NCBI RefSeq assembly: GCF_000970045.1
Contig: NZ_CP009505.1
Coordinates: forward strand, 2,418,001-2,482,000
Direction of reading: 5' to 3'
DNA: 64,000 bases
Origin: Methanosarcina sp. MTP4
GTDB taxonomy: Archaea; Halobacteriota; Methanosarcinia; Methanosarcinales; Methanosarcinaceae
Below the pieces are notes generated by a model. The model was given only the letters and a program-made list of their open reading frames with translations, was not told where the DNA came from and did not search any database. Below, one piece after another: positions 7,533-16,181 of the stretch. Each line of letters starts with the position of its first letter. Position 1 is the first letter of the stretch. The position numbers and the translations under genes are program-made.

Positions 7533-8933
7533 ATGAAAGTTACCATAAATAATTTAGGAGCGGTTGAGAAAGGGGAAGTTAATTTAAAACCTTTAACAGC
7601 TTTTATAGGACCTAATAATAAAGGCAAGACTTGGACTGCATATACACTTGCTTATTTATTTTCTCCGACTTCTTATAAAACCTTTTTAACTTCTTATTTA
7701 GAAGAAAATTTATATAGTTATGATTGTATCGAAAATGCTGTTAAAGAAATTTTGGATAAAGGAAATACAAAAATAGATATAGAGACTTTATTCAGAGAGT
7801 ATTCGGCAAGATACATCAATGATCTTGCTAAGTTAATCCCAGGTAATTTACAATATACTCTAAGCACATCGAAAATTACATTTGAAAAAGTTGATATAAA
7901 TGTAGAATTAACTACGAGTTTCAAGAATTCATTAGATGTTATTAAAACTTTGGAAATAGACAAAGGACTCTCAGTAGATAAAGATGGTAACGCTCTTTTA
8001 ACTGCCCATAAGGAAGCAGATGACTTTTGTTTATATTTGATTACAGAATCAACTTCCAAAGTTCAAGACATTCCAGTTAAAAGCGTTAAAAGATTTGTTT
8101 CAAGTGAAGTTTTTAAATTAATACACACGTCGTTTTTCTTAGATGTTTATTTCTTACCTTCCGAAAGAACAGGAATAATACAATTAATCAGTGGGAGTAG
8201 AAGATTTGGGAAAAATGATGATAATGAAAGGGAAAAAGAAATAAAAGGTAGGAATAAGAAAGAAAATTTTGTACCTCTTCCTCTCGGAAGCCTTCTTGAC
8301 ATGCTCATTTACTCTGGTGATGAAAAACATTGGAATGAAAGAATGGAAGAGGCTAGTAAGAATGAATACATTAAAAAATACATCAAAATGGCTGAGATTT
8401 TAGAGACTGATATTCTTGGTGGTACAGTTAAAACTGTAGAAAAACCAGATGGATCAATGGAATTCCTTTATAATTTAAAAGGAAAAGAAGCTTTTGATTT
8501 ACAAGTTACTTCTTCTTGTGTAAAGGATCTAGCCCCCTTAATATACTATCTTAGGTTTTTGGCAGATAAAGGGGATTTAATTGTAATAGATGAACCTGAA
8601 ATGAATTTACACCCTGAATCACAAATAAAGATTATGGAATTATTGGCTATGATGGTAAATTCGGGAATAAAGGTAATAATTACCACGCATAGCACGTACT
8701 TAGTAGATCATTTATCCAATTTAACGAAAGCTTATACCCTTAAAGAAAAAGAAGGATTAGAAGAGAAGTTTAAGCTAAAAAATAAGGACAGTTTTATTAG
8801 TCAAGATAATGTTTCCGTTTATCTCTTTGACAATGGCACTATAAAAGATGTATATGGAAAAGATGGTTTAATTGATTGGGGTACTTTCAGTGATGAATCT
8901 GACTATGTTTCAGATTTATATTTCAATTTGTAA
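7533..8933 (+). CDS. AAA15/21-type ABC-like ATPase (OLD/AriA-like), defence candidate
   Basis: A 466-residue cytoplasmic ATPase of the SMC/ABC-like kind found in OLD, AbiL and AriA proteins. Walker A is GPNNKGKT (res. 26-33) right after an N-terminal beta strand. Walker B is LIVIDEPEMNLHP with Asp353 and the catalytic Glu354. An H-loop follows as ITTHST with His386. A central region (res. about 60-320) is helical and Lys/Glu-rich. No TOPRIM domain follows, so it is not an OLD nuclease itself. The stop is followed at once by a small gene, with 15 bases between stop and the next ATG, so the two are co-translated. Codon use is far more A+T-rich than the flanking genes, a sign of transfer. The likely role is sensing of phage or plasmid activity. 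This is inference from family and context. Confidence 0.8.
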   Translation: MKVTINNLGAVEKGEVNLKPLTAFIGPNNKGKTWTAYTLAYLFSPTSYKTFLTSYLEENLYSYDCIENAVKEILDKGNTKIDIETLFREYSARYINDLAKLIPGNLQYTLSTSKITFEKVDINVELTTSFKNSLDVIKTLEIDKGLSVDKDGNALLTAHKEADDFCLYLITESTSKVQDIPVKSVKRFVSSEVFKLIHTSFFLDVYFLPSERTGIIQLISGSRRFGKNDDNEREKEIKGRNKKENFVPLPLGSLLDMLIYSGDEKHWNERMEEASKNEYIKKYIKMAEILETDILGGTVKTVEKPDGSMEFLYNLKGKEAFDLQVTSSCVKDLAPLIYYLRFLADKGDLIVIDEPEMNLHPESQIKIMELLAMMVNSGIKVIITTHSTYLVDHLSNLTKAYTLKEKEGLEEKFKLKNKDSFISQDNVSVYLFDNGTIKDVYGKDGLIDWGTFSDESDYVSDLYFNL

Positions 8934-8948
8934 TTGAGGATGGATTAT

Positions 8949-9458
8949 ATGTCAGTTGATGAATCAGTAGTTTGCCATCTGTTGCAACATCTTTTATGTA
9001 ATACAAGTTGGAATGAAGAAGGTAATGAAATAAGTATATCTCCTCAAGCTGGAGAAAAATTTCTTTTTTTTAGAATAGATGACCAAAGTAATGAAGGATT
9101 AAAAGAATGTTTGGGGATGAATGGAAACAATCAACAAATATGTGATTTGTTGATTTACTACCAAAAAAAGGCTAATAATAATAATAGATTTATAAAAGTA
9201 GTTTGTTTAGCTGAAGGGAAAGGAAAAGATATTTCTCACGCTGTGGATCAAATTAAAAACACATTTCGAGTATTTAATAGTAAATTTAGTGGGGTTACTT
9301 GGGCTGCTTATGTAGAGATTCATCAAAAATCTAGTCCTAGAAATGTTAAAAAACAAAAGGTAGAGTTAAATTCAATAGGTCTAGAATACTGCGAGATCGG
9401 TAAATGTAAATTCCAAAATTTTATAAGAGGAATAAATTATAGTGAACTCACGAATTAA
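8949..9458 (+). CDS. Small putative PD-(D/E)XK nuclease-like partner of the ATPase
   Basis: A 169-residue protein. The start at 8949 is preferred because GAGGA lies eight bases before it; ATG 8940 and TTG 8934 are in frame but lack a site. The core reads QICDLLIYY, then FIKVVCLAEGKGKD, then HAVDQIKNTF. This spacing (Asp66, Glu89-x-Lys91, Gln101 on the following helix) resembles the PD-(D/E)XK fold, where the acidic residue, E-x-K and a helix Gln make the active site. The assignment is my reading of the motif, not a confirmed family. Gene order and low G+C tie it to the upstream ATPase, suggesting a sensor-plus-effector pair. Confidence 0.55.
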   Translation: MSVDESVVCHLLQHLLCNTSWNEEGNEISISPQAGEKFLFFRIDDQSNEGLKECLGMNGNNQQICDLLIYYQKKANNNNRFIKVVCLAEGKGKDISHAVDQIKNTFRVFNSKFSGVTWAAYVEIHQKSSPRNVKKQKVELNSIGLEYCEIGKCKFQNFIRGINYSELTN

Positions 9459-9976
9459 TTACACTTTTAATGACCAATTAAATGCATCTTGCTTGGTTTA
9501 ATAAGTGTAAATTTTTACTGTGAGGACTATAACATATTTCATATATTAATATAGTTATGTTTATGATCTTTATGTCGTGTCCGAGACTCTAAGCTTCCGA
9601 GGGAAGCAGTGTTTTCTATAACAGCTTGAAAAATGATTCCAAAACTAATTGTTTAAAGAGTCGTTCCCTTAATTCTGTAAAAGCCTGCCTTTGGCTCCAA
9701 AGGATAAAAAGAGTAACATAACTAGTTGCGATTCCAAGAAACAGAACTACGGATTTAGAGTCAGTCTTTTCTTTCCTTCAAAAGAGCAACTGAATGTCAC
9801 AAATATCCCATAAATGTTTTGAGTAAACTATATTGAATCAAAAAAGCTGAAAAATGAAACCCGAGTTAGTATTTTACTCAGGTAACTGTGATAATTAGAT
9901 GGAAAATGAGATGGGAACGTTAGGGAGCTGACAGATTTAGACTCTCTCAACCCCCATCCTCTGCACTCTTCAATCC
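9459..9976. other. Intergenic region downstream of the ATPase/nuclease pair
   Basis: This 518-base stretch lies between the rightward nuclease-like gene and the leftward lon gene. It is moderately A+T-rich and probably contains both transcription ends. T-runs follow the stop at 9458. The only coding-like trace is the short leftward frame at 9616-9777 described separately. Confidence 0.5.
9616..9777 (-). pseudogene. Short membrane-protein frame without a start codon
   Basis: A leftward frame of 53 codons bounded by TGA (9778-9780) and TAG. It reads as a single membrane span (SVVLFLGIATSYVTLFILW) followed by a charged amphipathic tail (QRQAFTELRERLFKQLVLE). The composition is protein-like, but there is no ATG, GTG or TTG before the span. 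It is either a gene fragment or a gene using a rare start; chance cannot be excluded. Confidence 0.25.
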
Positions 9977-12361
9977 TTAAACATTCTGCGTAGCTCCAAA
10001 TCCATTTCCTTCAAACGACAAAACCTGCTTCGGCAGCTCAATATCCAGCGCCTCTTTCAGGACCTCTTCAATAGTCTCTACAGGCACGAATTTGAGTTCG
10101 TTCCTGACATCTTCGGGGACGTCTTCGAGGTCTCTTTCGTTTTCTTTGGGGAGGATGACCTTCTTTATGCCTGCCCTGTGGGCTGCGAGGACTTTCTCTT
10201 TTATGCCGCCGACTGGCATTACTGCGCCGCTCAGCGTTATTTCCCCTGTCATGGCAAGTTTGGGGTCAACTGCTTTGCCGGTGATCAGGGAGGTGAGGGC
10301 GGTAAAGAGGGTCACGCCTGCTGACGGGCCGTCCTTCGGGGTTGCACCCGAGGGGACGTGGATGTGGATGTCGCTTGCGGTGAAGTTGAAGCTGTTTGCG
10401 GTGTTTGCAAGCCTGGACCTTACAAGGCTCAAAGAGATCTGGGCAGATTCTTTCATCACGTCCCCGAGCTGACCTGTAAGGGTAAGCTTTCCTTTTCCGG
10501 GCATGAATGTGCCTTCGATGAAGAGGATGTCCCCTCCCACAGGAGTCCACGCAAGTCCGGTGACTACTCCGGGTACGTTTTCTTTCCTGGCTTCTTCCTG
10601 CCTGACCAGCTCTTTTCCGAGGGTCTCCTTGAGCATGTCCGGCTTTACCACGTAAGGAAGCTCGGCTGTTCCTGAGACGATCTTCTCGGACACAAACCGT
10701 GCGGTCTTTGCAAGCTGCTTTTTAAGTTGCCTGACCCCTGCTTCGCGGGTGTACTTTTCGATGATCTGTTTCAGGGCTTCGTCTTCGATTTTGAGTTTAT
10801 CCGCATCAAGACCGTGTTCTTCCAGGGTCTCGGGAAGCAGGTGGTCTCTTGCAATCGCAAACTTCTCATTTTTCGTGTAGCCCGAAATCTCAATCATCTC
10901 CATCCTGTCAAGGAGCGGGGGCGGGATGGTTGCCAGGGAGTTGGCGGTGGCAATGAAGAGTACGTCGGACAGGTCATAGGGGACTTCCAGGTAGTGGTCC
11001 GAGAAGCTGCTGTTCTGCTCGGGGTCAAGGACTTCGAGAAGGGCACTTGCAGGGTCTCCCGAGTAGGAAGCTGAAAGCTTGTCGATTTCGTCGAGAATGA
11101 AGACCGGGTTTTTCGTGCCTGCCTTTCTCATGCCCTGGATGATCCTTCCGGGAAGGGCTCCCACATAGGTCCTGCGGTGTCCCCTGATCTCGGCTTCGTC
11201 CTTGACGCCTCCGAGGCTTGCCCGGACGTATTCCCTGCCAAGGGAATCTGCAATGCTCTTTCCAAGGCTTGTCTTGCCGGTGCCTGGGGGGCCTACGAAG
11301 AGGAGGATCGAGCCCTGTTTATCCTGTTTGAGTTTCATTACCGCGAGGTGCTGGACTATTCTTTCCTTGACCTTTTCAAGGCCGTTGTGGTTGTCCTCAA
11401 GCACACGGCGGGCTTCGACAATATCGATGCTCTTTTTATCTTCGGTTTCCCAGGGAAGGTCGAGCATGAGGTCCAGGTAATTTTTGATAACAGGGGCTTC
11501 ATGGTTGTGGGGGCCACCTGCTTCGAGTTTCTTATACTCTTCCATTGCCTTCTTTTTAACCTCTGGAGGCATCTTAGAGCTCCCGATTCTTTCCCCGTAT
11601 CCGCCTTCCCCTGAAACCGGGTCCTGTCCTCCGTTGAGCTCTTCCTGGATCATCCTGAGCTGTTCCCGAAGCATTGCTTCCCGGTTTGACTTGTTTACCT
11701 TATCGGTAACTTTTTTTGCCATCTCAAGCTGGAGGTTGATGTTCTCTTTCTGCTTCGTCAGGACCCCGAGGAATGCATTATAACGTTCCCGAACCGAAAC
11801 AATTTCCAGAAGGGCCTGCTTTTCTTCAAGCTTAATCGGGATGTACGGCATGATAAATCCCATTATCTGGTCGATGGATTCCATCTTAGCAATAGGCCGG
11901 GTAAATTGCTCGGAACCCTGAATGCTGCTGATCTCATTAATTTTATTTTTTACATTCGCCATCATCCCTGCCTGGACATCCTCACTGAGGTCCGGAAGGT
12001 CAGGAACAGGTTCGTACGCGGCATAGAAAAGTCCGTCCTTCCGGTAAAAGGAAACGGCTTCTACCCTCTGGATTACCTTAGCAGCAACCAGATATCCGTC
12101 ATCAGCAGGCTGCACAAATGTTGCCTTGAGCAGGTTTCCTGTTTTGTAAAGATTATCTTCTGACAGTTCCGAAGTTTTCGTGCCGCTCTTTGCTGTCAGT
12201 CCGACAGTATACGCATATTCGGCATTTTTCATACCGGCAAGCAGGGCTTCTCCGGTGGCTTTGTCAACCCGGATTTTTGTCCGGCTTTCCGGGTAGACCA
12301 CTACTTCAAAGAGGGGTATTACGAGGCTTTCTCTGCTGTAATCTGTTTGTTTTGTATCCAT
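9977..12361 (-). CDS. lon: ATP-dependent Lon protease, bacterial LonA type
   Basis: A soluble homo-oligomeric AAA+ serine protease that degrades misfolded and regulatory proteins. The 794-residue product has the full LonA layout: an N-terminal LON substrate-binding domain (res. about 12-200, starting VIPLFEVVVYP), a coiled linker, the AAA+ module with Walker A GPPGTGKTSLGKS (about 355-367) and Walker B VFILDEIDK, and a C-terminal protease domain. Its catalytic Ser is in PKDGPSAGVT (about 680) and its Lys in GGIKEKVLAA (about 722). It lacks the membrane segments of the usual archaeal LonB, so it was probably gained from bacteria. The end sequence GNGFGATQNV is unremarkable. A 22-bp tandem repeat lies upstream of the start. 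Confidence 0.97.
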   Translation of the reverse strand: MDTKQTDYSRESLVIPLFEVVVYPESRTKIRVDKATGEALLAGMKNAEYAYTVGLTAKSGTKTSELSEDNLYKTGNLLKATFVQPADDGYLVAAKVIQRVEAVSFYRKDGLFYAAYEPVPDLPDLSEDVQAGMMANVKNKINEISSIQGSEQFTRPIAKMESIDQIMGFIMPYIPIKLEEKQALLEIVSVRERYNAFLGVLTKQKENINLQLEMAKKVTDKVNKSNREAMLREQLRMIQEELNGGQDPVSGEGGYGERIGSSKMPPEVKKKAMEEYKKLEAGGPHNHEAPVIKNYLDLMLDLPWETEDKKSIDIVEARRVLEDNHNGLEKVKERIVQHLAVMKLKQDKQGSILLFVGPPGTGKTSLGKSIADSLGREYVRASLGGVKDEAEIRGHRRTYVGALPGRIIQGMRKAGTKNPVFILDEIDKLSASYSGDPASALLEVLDPEQNSSFSDHYLEVPYDLSDVLFIATANSLATIPPPLLDRMEMIEISGYTKNEKFAIARDHLLPETLEEHGLDADKLKIEDEALKQIIEKYTREAGVRQLKKQLAKTARFVSEKIVSGTAELPYVVKPDMLKETLGKELVRQEEARKENVPGVVTGLAWTPVGGDILFIEGTFMPGKGKLTLTGQLGDVMKESAQISLSLVRSRLANTANSFNFTASDIHIHVPSGATPKDGPSAGVTLFTALTSLITGKAVDPKLAMTGEITLSGAVMPVGGIKEKVLAAHRAGIKKVILPKENERDLEDVPEDVRNELKFVPVETIEEVLKEALDIELPKQVLSFEGNGFGATQNV

Positions 12362-12404
12362 TGTTAGTTGTCCCGTTTATTGTCTCGTTTTTTTGATTAT
12401 TAGC

Positions 12405-12463
12405 TCAAATTAACACGATTATTGGATCAAATTAACACGATTATTGGATCAAATTAAATTGTT
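12405..12463. repeat. 22-bp tandem repeat upstream of lon
   Basis: Two full copies and one partial copy of a 22-bp A+T-rich unit (TCAAATTAACACGATTATTG and two more bases), 44-102 bases upstream of the lon start. It may overlap the promoter. Confidence 0.8.
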
Positions 12464-12584
12464 ATCAGCTTGAACAATCACGGTTTTCGAGCCAGCTTAA
12501 CACTGTTAACAGCTCGAATTAACACATGTCTTACTGCATTTATTTAGTTTGAGTTTCCCTAACTAATTTGCCAGTTAAAAAAAA

Positions 12585-13004
12585 TTATCTGACCTTTTCA
12601 AGAAGCTTAATCAGGGATTCCATTTCCTTTTCGTCCAGGGAATCTGCCATCTTTTCAATAACCCTTAGTAAAGCTTTCTCTTCGGCACGGGCTATCCTCT
12701 GCCCCTTTTCGGTCAGGCGGATATAATAGATCCTGCCGTCATCGGGAGATTTTTCCCTGTAAACACACTGCATTCTGGCAAATTTGTTAATCATCTCTGT
12801 AATGGTGGGTTTTGAATGGTTGGTGATTTTAGCAAGTTTGCTAAATGTTACATCCCCATGCTCATCAATGACCTTTAAATATCCGATCTGCTTCATTGTA
12901 ATTTCCGATAACCCGCATTCAGAGAAGATCTCACAAGAGCATTCGCTTTTGATTTTGATCAGGTTTTCAAAAACTATGAATAAATGCTCTTTTTTCGCCA
13001 TCAT
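12585..13004 (-). CDS. MarR family transcriptional regulator
   Basis: A 139-residue winged-helix regulator. The DNA-binding part reads TFSKLAKITNHSKPTITEMINKF (helix-turn-helix, res. about 53-76), followed by the wing SPDDGRIYYIRLTEKG typical of MarR. The N-terminal helix carries three cysteines (CSCEIFSEC), which could act as a thiol redox or metal sensor; that is inference. Two ATGs overlap at the start and either could be used. Nothing is co-transcribed downstream before lon, which ends up on the same strand, so the regulator may control itself or lon. Confidence 0.88.
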   Translation of the reverse strand: MMAKKEHLFIVFENLIKIKSECSCEIFSECGLSEITMKQIGYLKVIDEHGDVTFSKLAKITNHSKPTITEMINKFARMQCVYREKSPDDGRIYYIRLTEKGQRIARAEEKALLRVIEKMADSLDEKEMESLIKLLEKVR

Positions 13005-13281
13005 ATCTCGATCATTCTGTTAGTTAGTATTTTATTAGCTGGTATTTAGTTAGTTATTATTTAGCAGTATTCAGTTAGTTAGCATTACCCTAATTATATT
13101 GTATGATATATATAGTTTATGGCTATGCCCGGAATACCGCTCAGCTTACTTACGGATGACAAAAACAACCCATCCCTACTTTTAATCCACTAATTTTCAA
13201 AAATATACAAAGCCTTTTATCCAAATTTCACAGTTATATTTATCCCAAAATCCAATTCCAATAGTGCCCTGGAGAATTAAA
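13005..13281. promoter_or_regulatory. Divergent promoter region between MarR and GNAT genes
   Basis: Repeated TTAGTTAG motifs at 13018-13082 and a TATA-like run ATGATATATATAGTTT (13101-13116) lie just upstream of the MarR gene, where an autoregulatory operator would be expected. GGAGA before 13282 is the ribosome site of the GNAT gene. Confidence 0.45.
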
Positions 13282-13791
13282 ATGATTATCAGAAAAGAAA
13301 CCGAGAAAGATTTTGACCGGATATACGATCTGGTGAAAGTTGCATTTCAAACCGCAAAAGTTTCTAATGGCAAAGAACAGGATTTTACCATTGAACTGCG
13401 AGGCAGCGGCAACTATATTCCCGAACTTGCGTTAGTCGCAGAGGAAGACGGCAAGCTAATCGGGCATATTATGCTGACAAAGACCTATATCACGACCGGC
13501 GATGGTAAATTTGAAGCCCTTTTGATAGCACCTATTTCCGTCCTATTGGAATATCGGAACAAAGGAGTCGGTTCCGAACTGATAAAAGAAAGTTTCAGGC
13601 TGGCAAAAGAGCTGGGTTATACGGTAGTAGTTCTTGTCGGCGACCCTGCCTATTATAATAAATTCGGGTTCAGATCGGCTGTAGATTTTGGCATCAAGCA
13701 TACACCTGAAATTCCCGATGAATATGTTATGGCCTGTGAATTAGTTCCGAATGTGTTAAATGGATTTAGCGGGAAAATTGATTTTAGCTGA
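13282..13791 (+). CDS. GNAT family N-acetyltransferase (YhbS-like)
   Basis: A 169-residue acetyl-CoA-dependent transferase. The start is the ATG at 13282, preceded by GGAGA, rather than the GTG at 13264. It opens MIIRKETEKDFDRIYDLV. The acetyl-CoA loop is YRNKGVGSELIKE (Q/RxxGxG/A motif), and the end strand is VVLVGDPAYYNKFGF, where the Tyr-Tyr and KFGF pattern is typical of YhbS-type enzymes. The substrate is unknown. Confidence 0.88.
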   Translation: MIIRKETEKDFDRIYDLVKVAFQTAKVSNGKEQDFTIELRGSGNYIPELALVAEEDGKLIGHIMLTKTYITTGDGKFEALLIAPISVLLEYRNKGVGSELIKESFRLAKELGYTVVVLVGDPAYYNKFGFRSAVDFGIKHTPEIPDEYVMACELVPNVLNGFSGKIDFS

Positions 13792-13850
13792 AATGGAAAA
13801 AGAGTCAGCGAAATAATTGATTGTGCTTGAAAGGGCAAAAAAGTAAAAAG

Positions 13851-13900
13851 GCACAAAAGCACAAAAGCACAAAAGCACAAAAGCACAAAAGCACAAAAGC
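13851..13900. repeat. 8-bp tandem repeat (GCACAAAA)
   Basis: Six perfect head-to-tail copies of GCACAAAA in the short gap between the GNAT and aldo/keto reductase genes. Perfect identity suggests recent slippage. Confidence 0.95.
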
Positions 13901-13956
13901 AATTGAATCTGAAAATTAAGGAATAAACTGATGAAGGACTAACACCGGGGCAAAAA

Positions 13957-15090
13957 ATGCTATACCGCAAATTAGGAAAAACAGGTGAAAAGGTTTCGAT
14001 TCTTGGCTACGGTTCCATGAGGCTTCCGGTTATCGACGGAGCGGTTGATAATATCGATGAGGAAAAAGCAATCGAACTCCTCCGCTACGCCATTGACCAC
14101 GGGGTAAATTACGTTGACGCTGCCTATTCCTATCACGGCGGGAAAGGCGAAGTTTTCCTGGGAAAAGCCCTTGCCGACGGCTACCGGGAAAAAGTCCACC
14201 TCGCAACCAAACTTTCCTGCAAGCGCGTAAACTGCAAAGAGGACATGGACCGCTTTTTAAACGAGCAGCTCGAAAAACTCCAGACGGACTGCATCGACTT
14301 CTATCTCCTCCACGGGGTAAAGAAAAGCTACTGGGATAAAATGAAGAAGTTCGGGATTTTCGAATTCCTGGAAAGAGCCCGCACAGCCGGGAAGATCAAA
14401 TACACCGGTTTTTCCTTCCACGATGATCTGGACGTTTTCAAAGAAGTCCTGGACGCCTACCCCTGGGACCTCTGCCAGATCCAGTTCAACTACCTGGACG
14501 AAGACTTCCAGGCAGGGGTCGAGGGCCTGAAATACGCGGGTGAAAAGGGCCTTGCCGTCGTCATCATGGAACCCCTGCGCGGCGGAAACCTGGCCTCAAA
14601 AGTTCCGGAAGAAGCCAAAAAGATCTGGGACCGTTCCAAAATCAAAAGAAGCCCCGCAGAATGGGCTTTTCGCTACCTCTGGAACTATCCCGAAATCAGC
14701 GTAGTCCTGAGCGGGATGTCGGAAATAGGGCACCTGGAAGAAAACCTGAGAATTGCGGACGAAGGGCTCCCCAATTCCCTTTCCCCCGAAGAAAAAGACC
14801 TTATCGCGGAAGTCAAAGAGATCTACAAAGCCCGGATCAAAGTCAACTGCACCGGCTGCAAGTACTGCATCCCCTGCCCTCAGGGAGTAAACATCCCGCG
14901 GAACCTCGGTTACCTGAATGACGTCTACGTGCTTGATGATGTGGAAAATGCCAGGTTCCAGTACGGAGTCCTTCTGGCCCCGGAAGAAAAGGCCGGAAAC
15001 TGCGTTGAGTGCGGGGAATGTGAGGAGGTTTGCCCGCAGGGGATTGAGATCAGGGAGATGTTGAAGGAAGTTAGGGATTCATTCGAGTGA
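13957..15090 (+). CDS. Aldo/keto reductase with C-terminal ferredoxin domain
   Basis: A 377-residue oxidoreductase. The N-terminal 280 residues form the aldo/keto reductase barrel, with DHGVNYVDAAYSYHGG (active-site Asp and Tyr), a Lys in LATKL, and HGVKKSYW in place of the usual substrate-side His. The C-terminal part has two cysteine clusters, CTGCKYCIPCPQGV and CVECGECEEVCPQGI, which bind [4Fe-4S] clusters. Such fused proteins are common in anaerobes and probably take electrons from ferredoxin-linked donors rather than only NADPH. The start ATG has a G-rich site (CCGGGG) nearby. It stands alone after an 8-bp repeat. Confidence 0.93.
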   Translation: MLYRKLGKTGEKVSILGYGSMRLPVIDGAVDNIDEEKAIELLRYAIDHGVNYVDAAYSYHGGKGEVFLGKALADGYREKVHLATKLSCKRVNCKEDMDRFLNEQLEKLQTDCIDFYLLHGVKKSYWDKMKKFGIFEFLERARTAGKIKYTGFSFHDDLDVFKEVLDAYPWDLCQIQFNYLDEDFQAGVEGLKYAGEKGLAVVIMEPLRGGNLASKVPEEAKKIWDRSKIKRSPAEWAFRYLWNYPEISVVLSGMSEIGHLEENLRIADEGLPNSLSPEEKDLIAEVKEIYKARIKVNCTGCKYCIPCPQGVNIPRNLGYLNDVYVLDDVENARFQYGVLLAPEEKAGNCVECGECEEVCPQGIEIREMLKEVRDSFE

Positions 15091-15187
15091 TATGGGTTGG
15101 TCTTTAAAAAATCCGAACCCCGGATATCGGGATTTTTAGATTGTAAGCCTGTGGTAAATTTTTTGCAATTCGATTTTCGATCTTTGT

Positions 15188-15495
15188 CGGGGTTCCATCA
15201 CGTAGTCCAACCCCGTGCCCACCCCCGGTTGCGAAGCAACCGGCTTTTCCCTGACTTTTATGAATAAGATATAGTAATCAAGCCAGAAACCGCATTTTTA
15301 TTTTTGAACAATGGGCTTCATATTGACTCAAAAAATGGCCTTCGCGTGCTTCATGTTGATTTCTTGTACCGGGGAAGTTATTTTTTTGTATGTTTTTTTC
15401 ATTTTGACAATTTTTCTGGGCGGGCCTCGCTGACGCTCGGGACAAAAACGACGGGAGATGCCATTCCGGTTGCTTCGGTGAAGTTCAGCAAACCA
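15188..15495. repeat. Dispersed repeat, copy 2 (first copy 5480-5775)
   Basis: The left end matches 5480-5560 closely, including the GGTTGCGAAGCAACC hairpin. The right end (CTGACGCTCGGGACAAAAAC to GTGAAGTTCAGC) matches the first copy's right end and also resembles bases 724-790. Confidence 0.7.
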
Positions 15496-15796
15496 ATCGA
15501 ATGACCAGCAGCGGTGTATATGGTTGTTTTCAATTCGCCAGCCACCCCAATTGACAAAACGACCTGATCAAAGTAGGTAAGACCGGGTCCGGGGTTTTGA
15601 GACGGATTAAAATTGTGCCGAAAGCGGATAGATTCGATTTTTGAAGAATTATTCAGGTCGCTTCGGTCAGTGCATGGAGAAGCGCCAGAACAAGAGAAAA
15701 ATCAAAGTTGCGCTGGCGCACCCCGCTGCAAGCAACGGGGTATGTTCGCGCCACCGCTGAAAATTCCGTAAAAGAAGACAATAGACGACTCAGTTC

Positions 15797-15840
15797 CAAA
15801 ATCCAGTGATTGATGTAAACTAAAAAATCACTGGATTTTG
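15797..15840. repeat. Perfect 15-bp inverted repeat
   Basis: CAAAATCCAGTGATT (15797-15811) and its exact complement AATCACTGGATTTTG (15826-15840) are separated by 14 bases. A related half (AAAATCACTAGATTTTG) lies near 15958-15974. It could be the end of a lost insertion element or an RNA hairpin. Confidence 0.8.
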
Positions 15841-16181
15841 AAATTTGTTGTGGTCCTTTGAACACGGCCTCTTGATTGAAGTCTTTAGATGCCGAATATT
15901 GAGTTTGATTGAAGAACGAATTCTTCCTGCAAATTCATTGTTCCAATCAAAAAATGCAAAAATCACTAGATTTTGGACCAGAGTCCAATAGACCTAATAT
16001 GATTTATTTCGAGTAGAAGTTAACAAACAAAAAGTGGAATTGAGAATTAGCATTGTCACCAACGGTTACCGGGGAAGTATCCATCCCCGCAGCAAGCTAC
16101 GGGGTATTCGACTGAAATAAAAAATAAGATTTAAAAATGGGGATATGTGTCCCGAAACCACTCCACTGTTTTTTCCTTATC

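Larger units (their letters stand above)
15091..16181. other. Long gene-poor region with dispersed repeats
   Basis: No intact gene is supported in this stretch of about 1.1 kb. It holds a dispersed repeat (15188-15495, described separately), a strong hairpin at 15797-15840, and two short palindromic pieces with AGCAA-C-ACGGGGTA (near 15723-15742 and 16084-16110). A leftward 70-codon frame at 15653-15865 is built from the hairpin and is unlikely to be coding. Confidence 0.5.

Noticed and set aside
7533-9458. PARIS or OLD-type defence system
   Set aside because: The second gene is too short for, and has no sign of, a DUF4435 TOPRIM protein, and the ATPase has no TOPRIM domain of its own.
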